Assembly (NCBI GenBank): GCA_003170325.1
Contig: PMZP01000030.1
Coordinates: 1 to 11,439 of the forward strand
Direction of reading: 5' to 3'
Length of the DNA stretch: 11,439 nt
Origin: Candidatus Tayloriibacteriota bacterium
GTDB taxonomy: Bacteria > Patescibacteriota > Minisyncoccia > Phycocordibacterales > PALSA-1337
Shown one piece after another: positions 1-6,313 of the stretch. The translations under genes and the position numbers were made by a program. The first letter of the stretch is position 1. Each line of letters begins with the position of its first letter. Under the pieces are notes generated by a model that was given only the letters and a program-made list of their open reading frames with translations, ran no database searches and was not told the DNA's origin.

Positions 1-339
1 ACAAAGTTGTGCGAAACATCAGGTTTTGAGAATACTAATAAACAGAATTGTGAATTCTCAGCAGAAGTTACAAAATATATGGGTCAATTTAGACCGGATG
101 AAGCGTTAAAAAGCATTTGGAAAATCATTGCCGTTCTTGATAAAGATATTGGTGATGATAAACCGTGGCAATTGGAGCCAGATAAGCTAAAAGTCAAACT
201 TCAATCGTATGTTGAGCGGATACAAAGTATCGCGTCAGATTTAGAACCATTTTTACCGAAAACATCAGAAATGATATCAAAAATTTATAATCAGAAGAAA
301 ATCAGCAAACCAGAGTCGATTTTCCCTAGAAAATTATGA
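1..339 (+). CDS. metG: Methionyl-tRNA synthetase, C-terminal fragment (5' partial)
   Basis: The frame is open from base 1, so the gene begins before the window; the TTG at base 7 is unlikely to be the real start. The 112 visible codons match the helical anticodon-binding domain that ends class I methionyl-tRNA synthetase, which charges tRNA-Met with methionine in the cytoplasm. Diagnostic pieces are ALKSIWKIIAVLDKDIGDDKPWQL (family pattern: helix, N/D-x-x-I, then PW-x-L), the IASDLEPFLPKTSEMISKIY helix with its PFLP-x-T signature, and the closing IFPRK. The family usually ends about here or carries a further tRNA-binding domain; this copy stops with TGA just after IFPRKL, so it lacks that extra domain. 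The catalytic HIGH and KMSKS regions lie outside the window. A related class I synthetase (Val, Leu, Ile) is less likely given the PW-x-L/PFLP-x-T pair. Confidence 0.87.
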   Translation, partial: TKLCETSGFENTNKQNCEFSAEVTKYMGQFRPDEALKSIWKIIAVLDKDIGDDKPWQLEPDKLKVKLQSYVERIQSIASDLEPFLPKTSEMISKIYNQKKISKPESIFPRKL

Positions 340-480
340 CTTGTGAACATTAAGAACTGTCGTTAAGTAACAATATTTAAGCATAAGGTAACTCATGCAT
401 TTACAATCGAACAAAAAACCGAATCATACACTTGTATGACTCGGGTAATATATCGCTGAGCTCACAAGTTTTGGTTTCAA
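340..480. other. Spacer between convergent metG and GNAT genes
   Basis: This 141-base stretch has no convincing open frame. Its only clear element is the minus-strand intrinsic terminator at 413-444. No T-tract hairpin for the plus-strand metG transcript was found, so metG termination is unexplained. Confidence 0.6.
413..444 (-). terminator. Intrinsic terminator of the GNAT gene
   Basis: Read on the minus strand, CCGAGTCATAC and GTATGATTCGG form an 11-bp stem (one G-U pair) closed by a 4-base loop and followed at once by six T residues. It starts 37 nt past the stop codon of the acetyltransferase gene. On the plus strand the G-U pair becomes an A-C mismatch and no T-tract follows, so the element is directional. 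Confidence 0.88.
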
Positions 481-912
481 TCAATGTCCGTTGCTTTCCC
501 AATCAACTTTCCGTACGACGTATGAGTCGAAAGGCCCAGAATCCTGAGCTTTAAAAGTATATTCAGGCTCAATCTTTTGTGCCCCGCACCGAATGAGTAC
601 GCTCGTAATAAATAGATTGTCTGCGGGAACGTTTATGAATAATCGTTCAAGTCCAAGCGTGCCAAAAGCATGGGCACTGATTGTGGACATGGCGTCGACA
701 TAATGATCCCCCATACCCAGTTTTTGTCTGATCGGCAGGAATTTGACGAGAGCGACTTTTGTCATAGTATCGATCTCAAATAGGCCGCAGATGCCTATTT
801 CTTGACCTCCGGACTTGTCTTCAATCATGAAGACCTGCTTGTCAGGCGCCGGGGTTACGAATGATTTTATCAAGGATGCTAGTAGCTTTTGATCTGCAGA
901 TTCAGATTTCAT
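481..912 (-). CDS. GNAT family N-acetyltransferase
   Basis: This small cytoplasmic protein (143 aa) has the GNAT fold, which transfers an acetyl group from acetyl-CoA to an amine. ICGLFEID (about residues 41-48) fits beta-strand 4 of the core. QKLGMG (63-68) fits the Q/R-x-x-G-x-G/A pyrophosphate-binding loop. AHAFGTLGLERLFINVPADNLFITSVLIRCGA (80-111) matches the RimJ/RimL-like pattern in which an Asn precedes the last core helix and the cofactor is enclosed. The substrate cannot be told; protein N-termini, amino acids or small molecules are all possible. The frame extends upstream to a TTG at 969, but that TTG is the -35 box of a strong promoter, so I place the start at the ATG at 912. No Shine-Dalgarno is evident. 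The gene is probably its own transcription unit, with a promoter and a terminator. Confidence 0.82.
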   Translation of the reverse strand: MKSESADQKLLASLIKSFVTPAPDKQVFMIEDKSGGQEIGICGLFEIDTMTKVALVKFLPIRQKLGMGDHYVDAMSTISAHAFGTLGLERLFINVPADNLFITSVLIRCGAQKIEPEYTFKAQDSGPFDSYVVRKVDWESNGH

Positions 913-941
913 ATTAAGTGGTTTGTTTCTATCTGGATGAC

Positions 942-969
942 ATAATAAGCAAATGGTGCTTATTGTCAA
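942..969 (-). promoter_or_regulatory. Sigma70-type promoter of the GNAT gene
   Basis: On the minus strand there is a perfect -35 box TTGACA (969-964), a 16-nt spacer and a -10 box TATTAT (947-942; 5 of 6 consensus bases). An A-rich stretch lies just upstream and could help RNA polymerase binding. Transcription should start near 935, giving a leader of about 23 nt before the ATG at 912. This placement excludes the upstream in-frame TTG as a start codon. Confidence 0.77.
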
Positions 970-1017
970 GGGTGCGATTTTTTATTCAATTTACCTATAG
1001 CATACGATACTATCGCC

Positions 1018-2676
1018 TCAATTCCTCAACCCCACCTTTACCCTCGCCCCCATATCCTTGCCGTCAGACTCGATCTCGAATGTGCCATGATGGGCTTTGA
1101 TGATGGCACGAGCCACGGAAAGGCCGACGCCCATGCCGACGGCATTCAGCTTGCGGGCGTCCTGGCCGCGGTAGAAGAGGGTGGAGCCAATCTTGCCGAG
1201 CTCTTCAGGCGTAATGCCGAGGCCGGTATTCTCGATGGTCAGGATGAATCGGTTGTCGGCGACTTTGGTAGAGAAGGTTATGGAACCGCCGTCGCGGTTG
1301 TAGGTGACGGCATTCTCCACGATGATGAGCAGTATGTCGCGCATCTTATCGAAATCGATGGTCAATTCCGGCCAAGCGGCGTTGTCGGGTGGATAGGTAA
1401 CGGTGATATGCTTGCGCTCGATCACGCTCCGGAGGTTCCGAAGGATCTGTTCGATAGCCGGTTTGAGGCTACGAAGGGAAGGGTTCAAGATGTTCTGTCC
1501 GGTCTTCAACGCGGTGATATTAAGGAAGTCGTCTATGATGCGGTTCAGGCGGGCAGTCGAGGTGAGAGATTCCCGCAAGGCCGCCTTGACCTTCGGAGAG
1601 ATCGGTCCGTATTCGCCGTCCAGTAATGATTCGGTCTGCCACTCGATGCTAGTCACCGGCGTGCGCAGATGATGCTGGGTGATCATGATGAATTGATTCT
1701 TGGCCTCATTGAGCTTCTCCAATTCCCGCCGCGCCTCTTTCTCCAGATCATAAGCCGCGCGGATCTCCTTTGTCTGTTCGGCAACTTTCTCGGAGAGATG
1801 GAGGTTGAGGTCGTTGAGTAGCTCGCGTTGCTTCGCTTCGCGCAATGTTCCACGGATCAGATATATCGCCAGTATCAAGAATACTAGGAAGGTTAGAGCA
1901 TCTTCCCAGACACCCCATGGCGCATTGATGAAAATATCAATAAAAAATATGGCAGTCATGGAAATTGCCGAAACCTCCGTTATGACCGCGCGCACATTCA
2001 TTTGGCGGTAACGGATGATTGAGTAGGCGATGATGAATACCCAGATTGCGCTACTTATTGGACCTATCCAATTGTAGGTATATATGCCAAATCTTGGCAA
2101 AATAATGTTTGCAAAAGTTGGAGGAATTATTCCAACAAGTAAGGCCCAGAACATATTCTTAAGGTTTGATCTAAGTAAACCAGACGAAGTCTTATATGTT
2201 CGATACAATTTTGCAAGAGAGACAATCCAAAGGAAGCTAAACATGACATCAAAGAAGAGGTGTAGAGGTCCAAATGTCCAAGCCCAACGACCATTACCTC
2301 CTATCTCGTAAACGCCTGTATTCAGGTATGAGGTAAAGTGAAATAGATATATGAATACGACTATAAGTAAAAGCGACAGTCTGATTTCCCAGAGATTTGG
2401 TTTTTTGTCATTCGGATAGATTGTAGAAAAATGATAGAAACCAATAGCAATAATGATTCCTAGAGCTGATTGGAATCTTATTAACCAGTCGGCTATTGAA
2501 GAGTTTGGAGTTGAAACCAAAAACCCCTGCGAGGCGACCCAGATAGCTGTAATAAGGATAAGAATACCGAAGACTCTAGAAGATAGATTCTTGCTTCCTA
2601 TGAATATGACCAAATCAAGACTGGCTATTAGAATAGCTGTGATCCAAATGAGGAGTGCGTATATTGTCACGTCCAT
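1018..2676 (-). CDS. Orphan 7TM sensor histidine kinase 1
   Basis: A membrane sensor kinase of about 552 aa. Residue numbers below count from the upstream ATG at 2685. Residues 5-278 form about seven hydrophobic helices of the HisKA_7TM type, with the shared piece WIGP (206-209) and FIIAYSIIRYRQMNVRAVITE. A charged, probably coiled-coil linker follows (280-330). The dimerization/phosphoacceptor domain has the H-box QHHLRTP with His338. The ATPase domain has an N-box (VENAVTYN, 456-463), a G1 box NTGLG and a G2 box GMGVGL. Two oddities: the usual acid after the phospho-His is His339, and the first Asp of the G1 box is Asn486. No response regulator is adjacent. Third-position GC rises sharply at the linker. 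I prefer the ATG at 2676 because the one at 2685 lies inside a TGATATAAT extended -10 box; this is inference. The stop is TGA. Confidence 0.9.
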   Translation of the reverse strand: MDVTIYALLIWITAILIASLDLVIFIGSKNLSSRVFGILILITAIWVASQGFLVSTPNSSIADWLIRFQSALGIIIAIGFYHFSTIYPNDKKPNLWEIRLSLLLIVVFIYLFHFTSYLNTGVYEIGGNGRWAWTFGPLHLFFDVMFSFLWIVSLAKLYRTYKTSSGLLRSNLKNMFWALLVGIIPPTFANIILPRFGIYTYNWIGPISSAIWVFIIAYSIIRYRQMNVRAVITEVSAISMTAIFFIDIFINAPWGVWEDALTFLVFLILAIYLIRGTLREAKQRELLNDLNLHLSEKVAEQTKEIRAAYDLEKEARRELEKLNEAKNQFIMITQHHLRTPVTSIEWQTESLLDGEYGPISPKVKAALRESLTSTARLNRIIDDFLNITALKTGQNILNPSLRSLKPAIEQILRNLRSVIERKHITVTYPPDNAAWPELTIDFDKMRDILLIIVENAVTYNRDGGSITFSTKVADNRFILTIENTGLGITPEELGKIGSTLFYRGQDARKLNAVGMGVGLSVARAIIKAHHGTFEIESDGKDMGARVKVGLRN

Positions 2677-2683
2677 GATTATC

Positions 2684-2692
2684 ATTATATCA
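2684..2692 (-). promoter_or_regulatory. Extended -10 promoter of histidine kinase 1
   Basis: The minus strand reads TGATATAAT, a perfect extended -10 element (TG-N-TATAAT), with no good -35 box. It ends 7 nt before the ATG at 2676, so transcription would start at or next to that ATG and give a leaderless mRNA. It also overlaps the upstream in-frame ATG at 2685, which argues against that start. Confidence 0.55.
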
Positions 2693-2752
2693 GTAATCTA
2701 TTGATTATTGGTCTCTTGGACTGATGATCCGAAAAGCGCAATAATATGGATA

Positions 2753-2781
2753 TTGTTATATAAACCTGCTTAAGAGATAAT
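2753..2781 (+). promoter_or_regulatory. Promoter of the plsC-like gene
   Basis: TTGTTA (2753-2758; 4 of 6 consensus bases), a 17-nt spacer and GATAAT (2776-2781; 5 of 6) form a plausible sigma70 promoter, with transcription expected near 2788 and a 14-nt leader. It lies in the 125-base spacer between the divergent kinase and acyltransferase genes. Confidence 0.5.
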
Positions 2782-2801
2782 ACTAGCAATACTCACTTGC
2801 A

Positions 2802-3485
2802 ATGAATAAATGGTATTTTATAAGTCCGCTCATTCTTCAAAAACTTATCTGGATTCCGACCAGATTAATCCTAGTCTTTTTCGGTAATCTTGAAGTAAAA
2901 GGTATGGAGAATCTGAAGGGGATCGGTCGAAATGCAATCTTCGCTTGCAACCATACCAGCGAACTGGATCCCATACTGATTCCCGGGACATTGCCGTTCT
3001 GGTCGAGATTCTCGCCGATCTTTTATACTTCCCGCGAGGAGAAATTCTACGAAAATTCTGGATGGCGGAGGCATTTTTACGGAGGCACGTTCTTCAAGGC
3101 CTGGGGAGCCTATCCTGTCTTCGCCGGGCTCCATGATTACGAAAGATCATTGCAGCAGCATATAGCCATCGTCAAAGCCGGTGGCAGTATCTGCGTCTTT
3201 CCCGAAGGCCATATCACCAGAGACGGTAATATCCAACCTGCCAAAGGCGGCGTGGCATACATGGCATACGTCACCAAAACACCGATAATTCCAGTGCAAT
3301 TGAACGGTGCTTACCATATGTCCCTAGTTGATTTCCTTCTCCGCCGCCGCAAGCTGTCGGTCAGCTATGGAGCGCTAATGTATGTCGCAGACAGGTTTAA
3401 CACGGTGCCGTCAGCCGAGGATTTCAAGACGTATGCAAACGAGGTCATGGACCAAGTCAAGAAGCTGTCGCGGTCGGTGGAATAA
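2802..3485 (+). CDS. plsC: 1-acyl-sn-glycerol-3-phosphate acyltransferase (PlsC-like)
   Basis: This membrane-associated enzyme family moves a fatty-acyl chain onto lysophosphatidic acid or a related lysophospholipid, the second acylation in phospholipid synthesis. The protein (227 aa) is of typical PlsC length. Visible motifs in order: an N-terminal hydrophobic helix (about 8-28) that can anchor it; NHTSELD (50-56), the catalytic H-x4-D with His51 and Asp56; WGAYPVFAG (101-109), equivalent to acceptor-binding block II; FPEGHITRDG (133-142), block III; and PIIPV (161-165), block IV. All four blocks of the family are present, so it should be active. The ATG at 2802 has no Shine-Dalgarno. The exact acceptor and acyl donor cannot be read from sequence; the general LPLAT superfamily is the safe level. 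It is divergent from kinase 1, and a 52-base gap separates it from the next gene. Confidence 0.9.
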   Translation: MNKWYFISPLILQKLIWIPTRLILVFFGNLEVKGMENLKGIGRNAIFACNHTSELDPILIPGTLPFWSRFSPIFYTSREEKFYENSGWRRHFYGGTFFKAWGAYPVFAGLHDYERSLQQHIAIVKAGGSICVFPEGHITRDGNIQPAKGGVAYMAYVTKTPIIPVQLNGAYHMSLVDFLLRRRKLSVSYGALMYVADRFNTVPSAEDFKTYANEVMDQVKKLSRSVE

Positions 3486-3495
3486 CTATCCACAG

Positions 3496-3529
3496 TTTAT
3501 CCTCGTGAATAAGCGGATTTCGAGGTAAA
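3496..3529. repeat. Inverted repeat over the promoter of the SNIGW-protein gene
   Basis: TTTATCCTCG (3496-3505) and CGAGGTAAA (3521-3529) are complementary apart from one bulged T, with a 15-base centre. The right arm overlaps the putative -10 box TAAAAT at 3526-3531. It could be a protein-binding operator or a weak hairpin downstream of plsC. No T-tract follows, so it does not look like a standard terminator. Confidence 0.45.
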
Positions 3530-3531
3530 AT
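3526..3531 (+). promoter_or_regulatory. Putative -10 box of the SNIGW-protein gene
   Basis: TAAAAT (5 of 6 consensus bases) ends 6 nt before the ATG at 3538; the -35 region is weak. The spacing predicts a transcript that starts at or very near the ATG, as proposed for kinase 1 and coaC. Confidence 0.4.
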
Positions 3532-3537
3532 TAGGGC

Positions 3538-5031
3538 ATGAAAAAATACATAACTATATTTGCGGTCGTCGCCGTCTGTGCCGTGGGAGTATTTATGTTG
3601 GCAACACGGTCAACAGATGCGCAAGTTCCAACACCAACGTCAACACCGTCGTCAACACCATTGCCGTCTCCATCACCAAGTTTCAGTCCTTTGACTGGCT
3701 GGGCATGGTCTTCCAATATCGGCTGGATCAGTTTTAGCTCGTTAAATCCCGGTGCTGGTGGTGGCGCGGCCTATGGCGTCCAAGTCGACCTGAACACCGG
3801 TCGCATGAGCGGTTACGCCTGGTCTTCCAATATCGGCTGGATACAATTCGGAGGTCTTAATCGTACTCCGCCTTCCGGCAGTTCCGGGAACGCCATGGTG
3901 AATTTAACTTCGGGAGCCGTTACCGGCTGGGCTAGGGCTTGCGCAGGGACTTTAAATAACGATCCAAATCAAAACCTACCTGGAAACTGTTCAACTATGA
4001 ATCCTCGCACTGACGGCTGGGATGGTTGGATAGAGCTTTCCGGCACCAATCATTCGTCTCCGAATACGGTCGGTTATCAAGGTACATCGACCCAAGGAGT
4101 GACCATGGCGATGGTTGCAAATGGTTCCGTGACTAAAGGTATGTTCAGTGGATACGCCTGGGGTGGGCCTGTGGTTGGGTGGGTCAGTTTCGCTCCGAAG
4201 GCGGTAATAGGCAATTCAAACCCGGTTAATTGTCCGGGATGTTGTACGGGGACCTGCGGTGGAGGGCCTGATTTTACCGTAACTGGTACTAATGTGTCTT
4301 TGAACTCTGCTAATGGTTATACATATACTGCAGTTGTGAGCATTAATAGAAGTGGAAGTGATACGACCAGTCAAATCATTACGCCAAGTCTGTCGACACA
4401 ATCAGGTTACACTATCGGCACATTCAGCCCTGCGACGTGTACCTTAGGAAGCTTAGTTTCTTGCACCGAATCGGTTCAAATAACGGCTACTTCTCCACAA
4501 ACTTCGATTACCAATCTTCCGCTGACCTTTACTGGAACACGCTCAGATGGCAAAACACATTCGAATACTGTGTATATTACTGTGACGGTGCCTGTGGCAG
4601 GCAATACATTGCAATTGTACGTAGCTCCCAATTCTGCAACTGTTAATCCAGGCGATTCATTGAGTTCACAATTTATTCATAGCACATCTGCAACTGCGAT
4701 TAAAGTTAAACAAGGAAGTCCGTTCAAATTGGCTTGGGCGAATACGTTAACTTCGTACGATGTTCCATCTGGAAATGGGTATAAGTGTTTAGTGACTCCT
4801 CTTCCAAGTGGGAGTATCTCTGCGTGGTCATCGTTCAATACAACTGCGGTTGGAGCATTATCAGAAATTTCCAGCTTGGCTACTGATGCAACTAGTGCCG
4901 CTACAGGGTCGTATCAATTTGAGATTTCCTGTACTAAATATGTAAATCATATCGCATCACAAGTGTCAACCGATACGCAGACAACAGATGCTTTTTTAAG
5001 GATTATAAGTGTCAGCGAAGGGGAAAGATAA
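3538..5031 (+). CDS. Secreted SNIGW-repeat surface protein
   Basis: This 497-aa exported protein is of a type I associate with Parcubacteria-like genomes; its function is unknown. Residues 1-28 are a signal peptide (MKKY, hydrophobic core, probable cleavage near TDA-QV). A Pro/Ser/Thr-rich spacer follows (30-51). Aromatic repeats come next: GWAWSSNIGWISF (54-66), GYAWSSNIGWIQF (92-104), a divergent GWARA...DGWDGWIELSG copy (130-169) and GYAWGGPVVGWVSF (205-218). A Cys-rich, Gly-rich hinge CPGCCTGTCGGGP (232-244) leads to two beta-rich regions, about 245-352 and 358-490, that look Ig-like. There is no LPXTG motif or C-terminal membrane helix, so attachment, if any, is by another route. It starts at the first ATG and lacks a good Shine-Dalgarno. 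It is convergent with another secreted protein gene. The repeats are probably structural or adhesive; that is inference. Confidence 0.85.
   Translation: MKKYITIFAVVAVCAVGVFMLATRSTDAQVPTPTSTPSSTPLPSPSPSFSPLTGWAWSSNIGWISFSSLNPGAGGGAAYGVQVDLNTGRMSGYAWSSNIGWIQFGGLNRTPPSGSSGNAMVNLTSGAVTGWARACAGTLNNDPNQNLPGNCSTMNPRTDGWDGWIELSGTNHSSPNTVGYQGTSTQGVTMAMVANGSVTKGMFSGYAWGGPVVGWVSFAPKAVIGNSNPVNCPGCCTGTCGGGPDFTVTGTNVSLNSANGYTYTAVVSINRSGSDTTSQIITPSLSTQSGYTIGTFSPATCTLGSLVSCTESVQITATSPQTSITNLPLTFTGTRSDGKTHSNTVYITVTVPVAGNTLQLYVAPNSATVNPGDSLSSQFIHSTSATAIKVKQGSPFKLAWANTLTSYDVPSGNGYKCLVTPLPSGSISAWSSFNTTAVGALSEISSLATDATSAATGSYQFEISCTKYVNHIASQVSTDTQTTDAFLRIISVSEGER
3706..3842 (+). repeat. Exact 23-bp direct repeat inside the SNIGW coding region
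   Basis: Bases 3706-3728 and 3820-3842 are identical over 23 bp, 114 bp (38 codons) apart and in the same frame. Each encodes the WSSNIGW core. Identity at synonymous positions suggests recent internal duplication or gene conversion of the repeat unit. Confidence 0.9.
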
Positions 5032-5058
5032 AACGCCCCGCTCGTGTGAGGGGGCGTT
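5032..5058 (-). terminator. Hairpin terminator between convergent secreted-protein genes
   Basis: AACGCCCC (5032-5039) pairs perfectly with GGGGCGTT (5051-5058). After one bulged base, CTC/GAG adds three inner pairs around a GTGT loop. On the minus strand the stem is followed by TTTTATCTTT, a usable T-tract, so it should end the 5075-6043 transcript. The plus-strand flank lacks a T-tract, though the hairpin starts immediately after the TAA of the plus-strand gene and may still slow transcription or protect that mRNA end. Confidence 0.85.
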
Positions 5059-5074
5059 GAAAGTGGTCCAGGAA

Positions 5075-6043
5075 TCATTGAGCTGATGCTCTGAAATATT
5101 GCGCTGGACGGGACTGATCGATGGCAATCGATGTGAAGTTTGTGCCCATTGACCATGGCAGGTTGGTCAATGTCTGCCAGTGTTTAAGATCGAAGCTGGT
5201 TTCGACCAAGACGTCGGAACCTTTGGGCATGTTTACGTTTAGGCTGTTCTTTGTTGGTGCGATCCTGACAGGAACAGCCATGTCCCCTTGCTTGATTATA
5301 GCTCCATGCTGGGTGTACACATTCGTTTGTCCACCGGCGCATAAGGTAGATCGTACGCGGTAATTCGCCGAGGAATACCATGAATTGAAACAAGCAAAAC
5401 CCTGTCTTGTCCATTCACCAGACCATGAAGGCCAATTGGTCGATGCTGTCACACCGTTATCCCAGATGTACCAGCATGGGATATTTGTTGTAACATCGAT
5501 ACGGAAGTACGACAGTAGCGGAACAGGAACGATTGCCTGGACATATTTAGGTCGAACAAGACGAAACTGGTTCGAACTGAGTGTCGATATCGGTCCGAAC
5601 ATCCCATCCTCCGATAATCCTACGAAATTTGCTGGAGGAAAACCGGTCGATGCGGTGTTGTAATAGGTGTCACACCAGAATCCGATATTGGTGTTGGATG
5701 GACATGTGTCGTTCGTCGCGAGCATGCTTGCTATTTGCATAGCCACACCTGCTACCCATTCTGAGTACTCATCGTAGGTATCAAAGGCTACGTAGGCAGA
5801 TTTTTGTATGTACGCATACTGTCCGTTAGTGGTGTAATACTGAAGCGTTACGTCAGACCACTGATTCGGTAAACCATTAGTCTTGGAAACTGCCCAATTC
5901 CTGATAGTATCTTCGTCCCCGATCGGTAAGGACGGCGGCAGGACGTAAGCCGGGGCTATCCACGACGGCTTAATTTGGCCGAAAACTGGGCATGCGACCG
6001 CGAGGGTCGCAAGCAAAACTAAACTACGAATCGTGTTGTTCAT
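5075..6043 (-). CDS. Secreted protein of unknown function with Verrucomicrobia-like C-terminus
   Basis: A 322-aa exported protein whose main domain I do not recognise. Residues 1-22 are a signal peptide (Arg6, hydrophobic 8-17, probable cleavage after VFG before Gln23); Cys18 does not sit in a good lipobox. The mature part is rich in Trp, Tyr, Asn and Thr and has five Cys (114, 124, 190, 218, 235), which suggests disulfides outside the cell. The last ~50 residues, SDVLVETSFDLKHWQTLTNL...YFRASAQ, resemble a C-terminal beta-sandwich common in secreted Verrucomicrobia proteins (pattern: V-x-x-S-x-DL-x-x-W ... R-x-F/Y-F/Y-R). That similarity is from memory and should be searched. The ATG at 6043 is fixed by a strong Shine-Dalgarno (AAAGGAG, 4 nt upstream), unlike any neighbouring gene. 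It has its own promoter, a structured leader and a terminator. Confidence 0.78.
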   Translation of the reverse strand: MNNTIRSLVLLATLAVACPVFGQIKPSWIAPAYVLPPSLPIGDEDTIRNWAVSKTNGLPNQWSDVTLQYYTTNGQYAYIQKSAYVAFDTYDEYSEWVAGVAMQIASMLATNDTCPSNTNIGFWCDTYYNTASTGFPPANFVGLSEDGMFGPISTLSSNQFRLVRPKYVQAIVPVPLLSYFRIDVTTNIPCWYIWDNGVTASTNWPSWSGEWTRQGFACFNSWYSSANYRVRSTLCAGGQTNVYTQHGAIIKQGDMAVPVRIAPTKNSLNVNMPKGSDVLVETSFDLKHWQTLTNLPWSMGTNFTSIAIDQSRPAQYFRASAQ

Positions 6044-6050
6044 ACGACTC
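6044..6050 (-). promoter_or_regulatory. Strong ribosome binding site of the minus-strand secreted protein
   Basis: Minus strand GGAG lies 4 nt before the ATG at 6043, inside AAAGGAG (plus bases 6048-6054). It is the only well-placed canonical Shine-Dalgarno sequence in the window. Confidence 0.7.
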
Positions 6051-6064
6051 CTTTCTTTTTGTTG

Positions 6065-6093
6065 CGCCTACCGGTCAGGCAGGCATGCCTCGC
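6065..6093. repeat. Cluster of small palindromes (REP-like) in the leader region
   Basis: GCCTACC-GGTCA-GGCAGGC (6066-6084) can form a 7-bp stem; on the minus strand its one mismatch becomes a G-U pair. It overlaps the perfect palindrome AGGCATGCCT (6081-6090), so two alternative foldings compete. On the minus strand this lies in the predicted 5' leader of the secreted-protein gene, about 23 nt upstream of its ATG. It could be a dispersed repeat of the genome or a leader structure; no second copy occurs in this window. Confidence 0.55.
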
Positions 6094-6136
6094 AATCGTC
6101 AGCCGCGACAGGCGGCCGGGAAATTGAGGCGGTTAA

Positions 6137-6165
6137 GTTAGAGACTCTTCACATCGTCTTGTCAA
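6137..6165 (-). promoter_or_regulatory. Promoter of the minus-strand secreted-protein gene
   Basis: Minus strand TTGACA (6165-6160, perfect), a 17-nt spacer and TCTAAC (6142-6137; 4 of 6 consensus bases). Transcription would begin near 6130 and give a leader of about 87 nt that contains the palindrome cluster and the Shine-Dalgarno. Confidence 0.55.
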
Positions 6166-6228
6166 CGAGCAAAGTGCCATTCTGGTATAGTTATGCCACA
6201 TTCAGTTATAAAAGTAAAGGGGATAGGC

Positions 6229-6237
6229 TGTGGATAA
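6229..6237 (-). other. Consensus DnaA-box match
   Basis: TGTGGATAA is the exact reverse complement of the DnaA box TTATCCACA. It stands alone in the spacer before coaC; a one-mismatch match (CTATCCACA) is at 3486-3494. There is no cluster, AT-rich unwinding element or dnaA/dnaN neighbour, so an origin is not supported. It may be chance or a DnaA-responsive site. Confidence 0.35.
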
Positions 6238-6297
6238 CACCGACCGCACGTATATCACCTCACGAGGTAATTGCCTGGAAACTGACATCATGCAGTA

Positions 6298-6306
6298 TGG
6301 TATAAT
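6298..6306 (+). promoter_or_regulatory. Extended -10 promoter of the coaC operon
   Basis: TGGTATAAT is a perfect extended -10 element, with no correctly spaced -35 box. It ends 7 nt before the ATG at 6314, the same spacing as at kinase 1, so the mRNA would be leaderless or nearly so. It would drive the five-gene run to 11348. Confidence 0.65.
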
Positions 6307-6313
6307 TGTAGGT

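Noticed and set aside
339..469. Distant inverted repeat ACTTGTGAAC / GCTCACAAGT
   Set aside because: Ten bases with one mismatch and 111 bases between arms; easily due to chance and tied to no element.
971..1017. Possible terminator after kinase 1 (minus strand, stem ATAGTAT/ATGCTAT)
   Set aside because: Short stem with a 3-nt loop and a G-U pair, and no T-tract follows, so it is not a convincing intrinsic terminator.
1087..1626. 179-codon plus-strand frame opposite the kinase domain of kinase 1
   Set aside because: It mirrors the GC-rich minus-strand codons, lacks recognisable motifs, and the minus frame encodes complete HisKA/ATPase boxes.
3477..3493. Hairpin GTGGA-ATAACTA-TCCAC over the plsC stop codon
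   Set aside because: Only 5 bp with a 7-base loop and a poor T-tract; too weak to call a terminator.
6229..6237. Replication origin suggested by the DnaA-box match
   Set aside because: A single perfect box with only one distant near-match, no clustered boxes and no dnaA, dnaN or gidA nearby.
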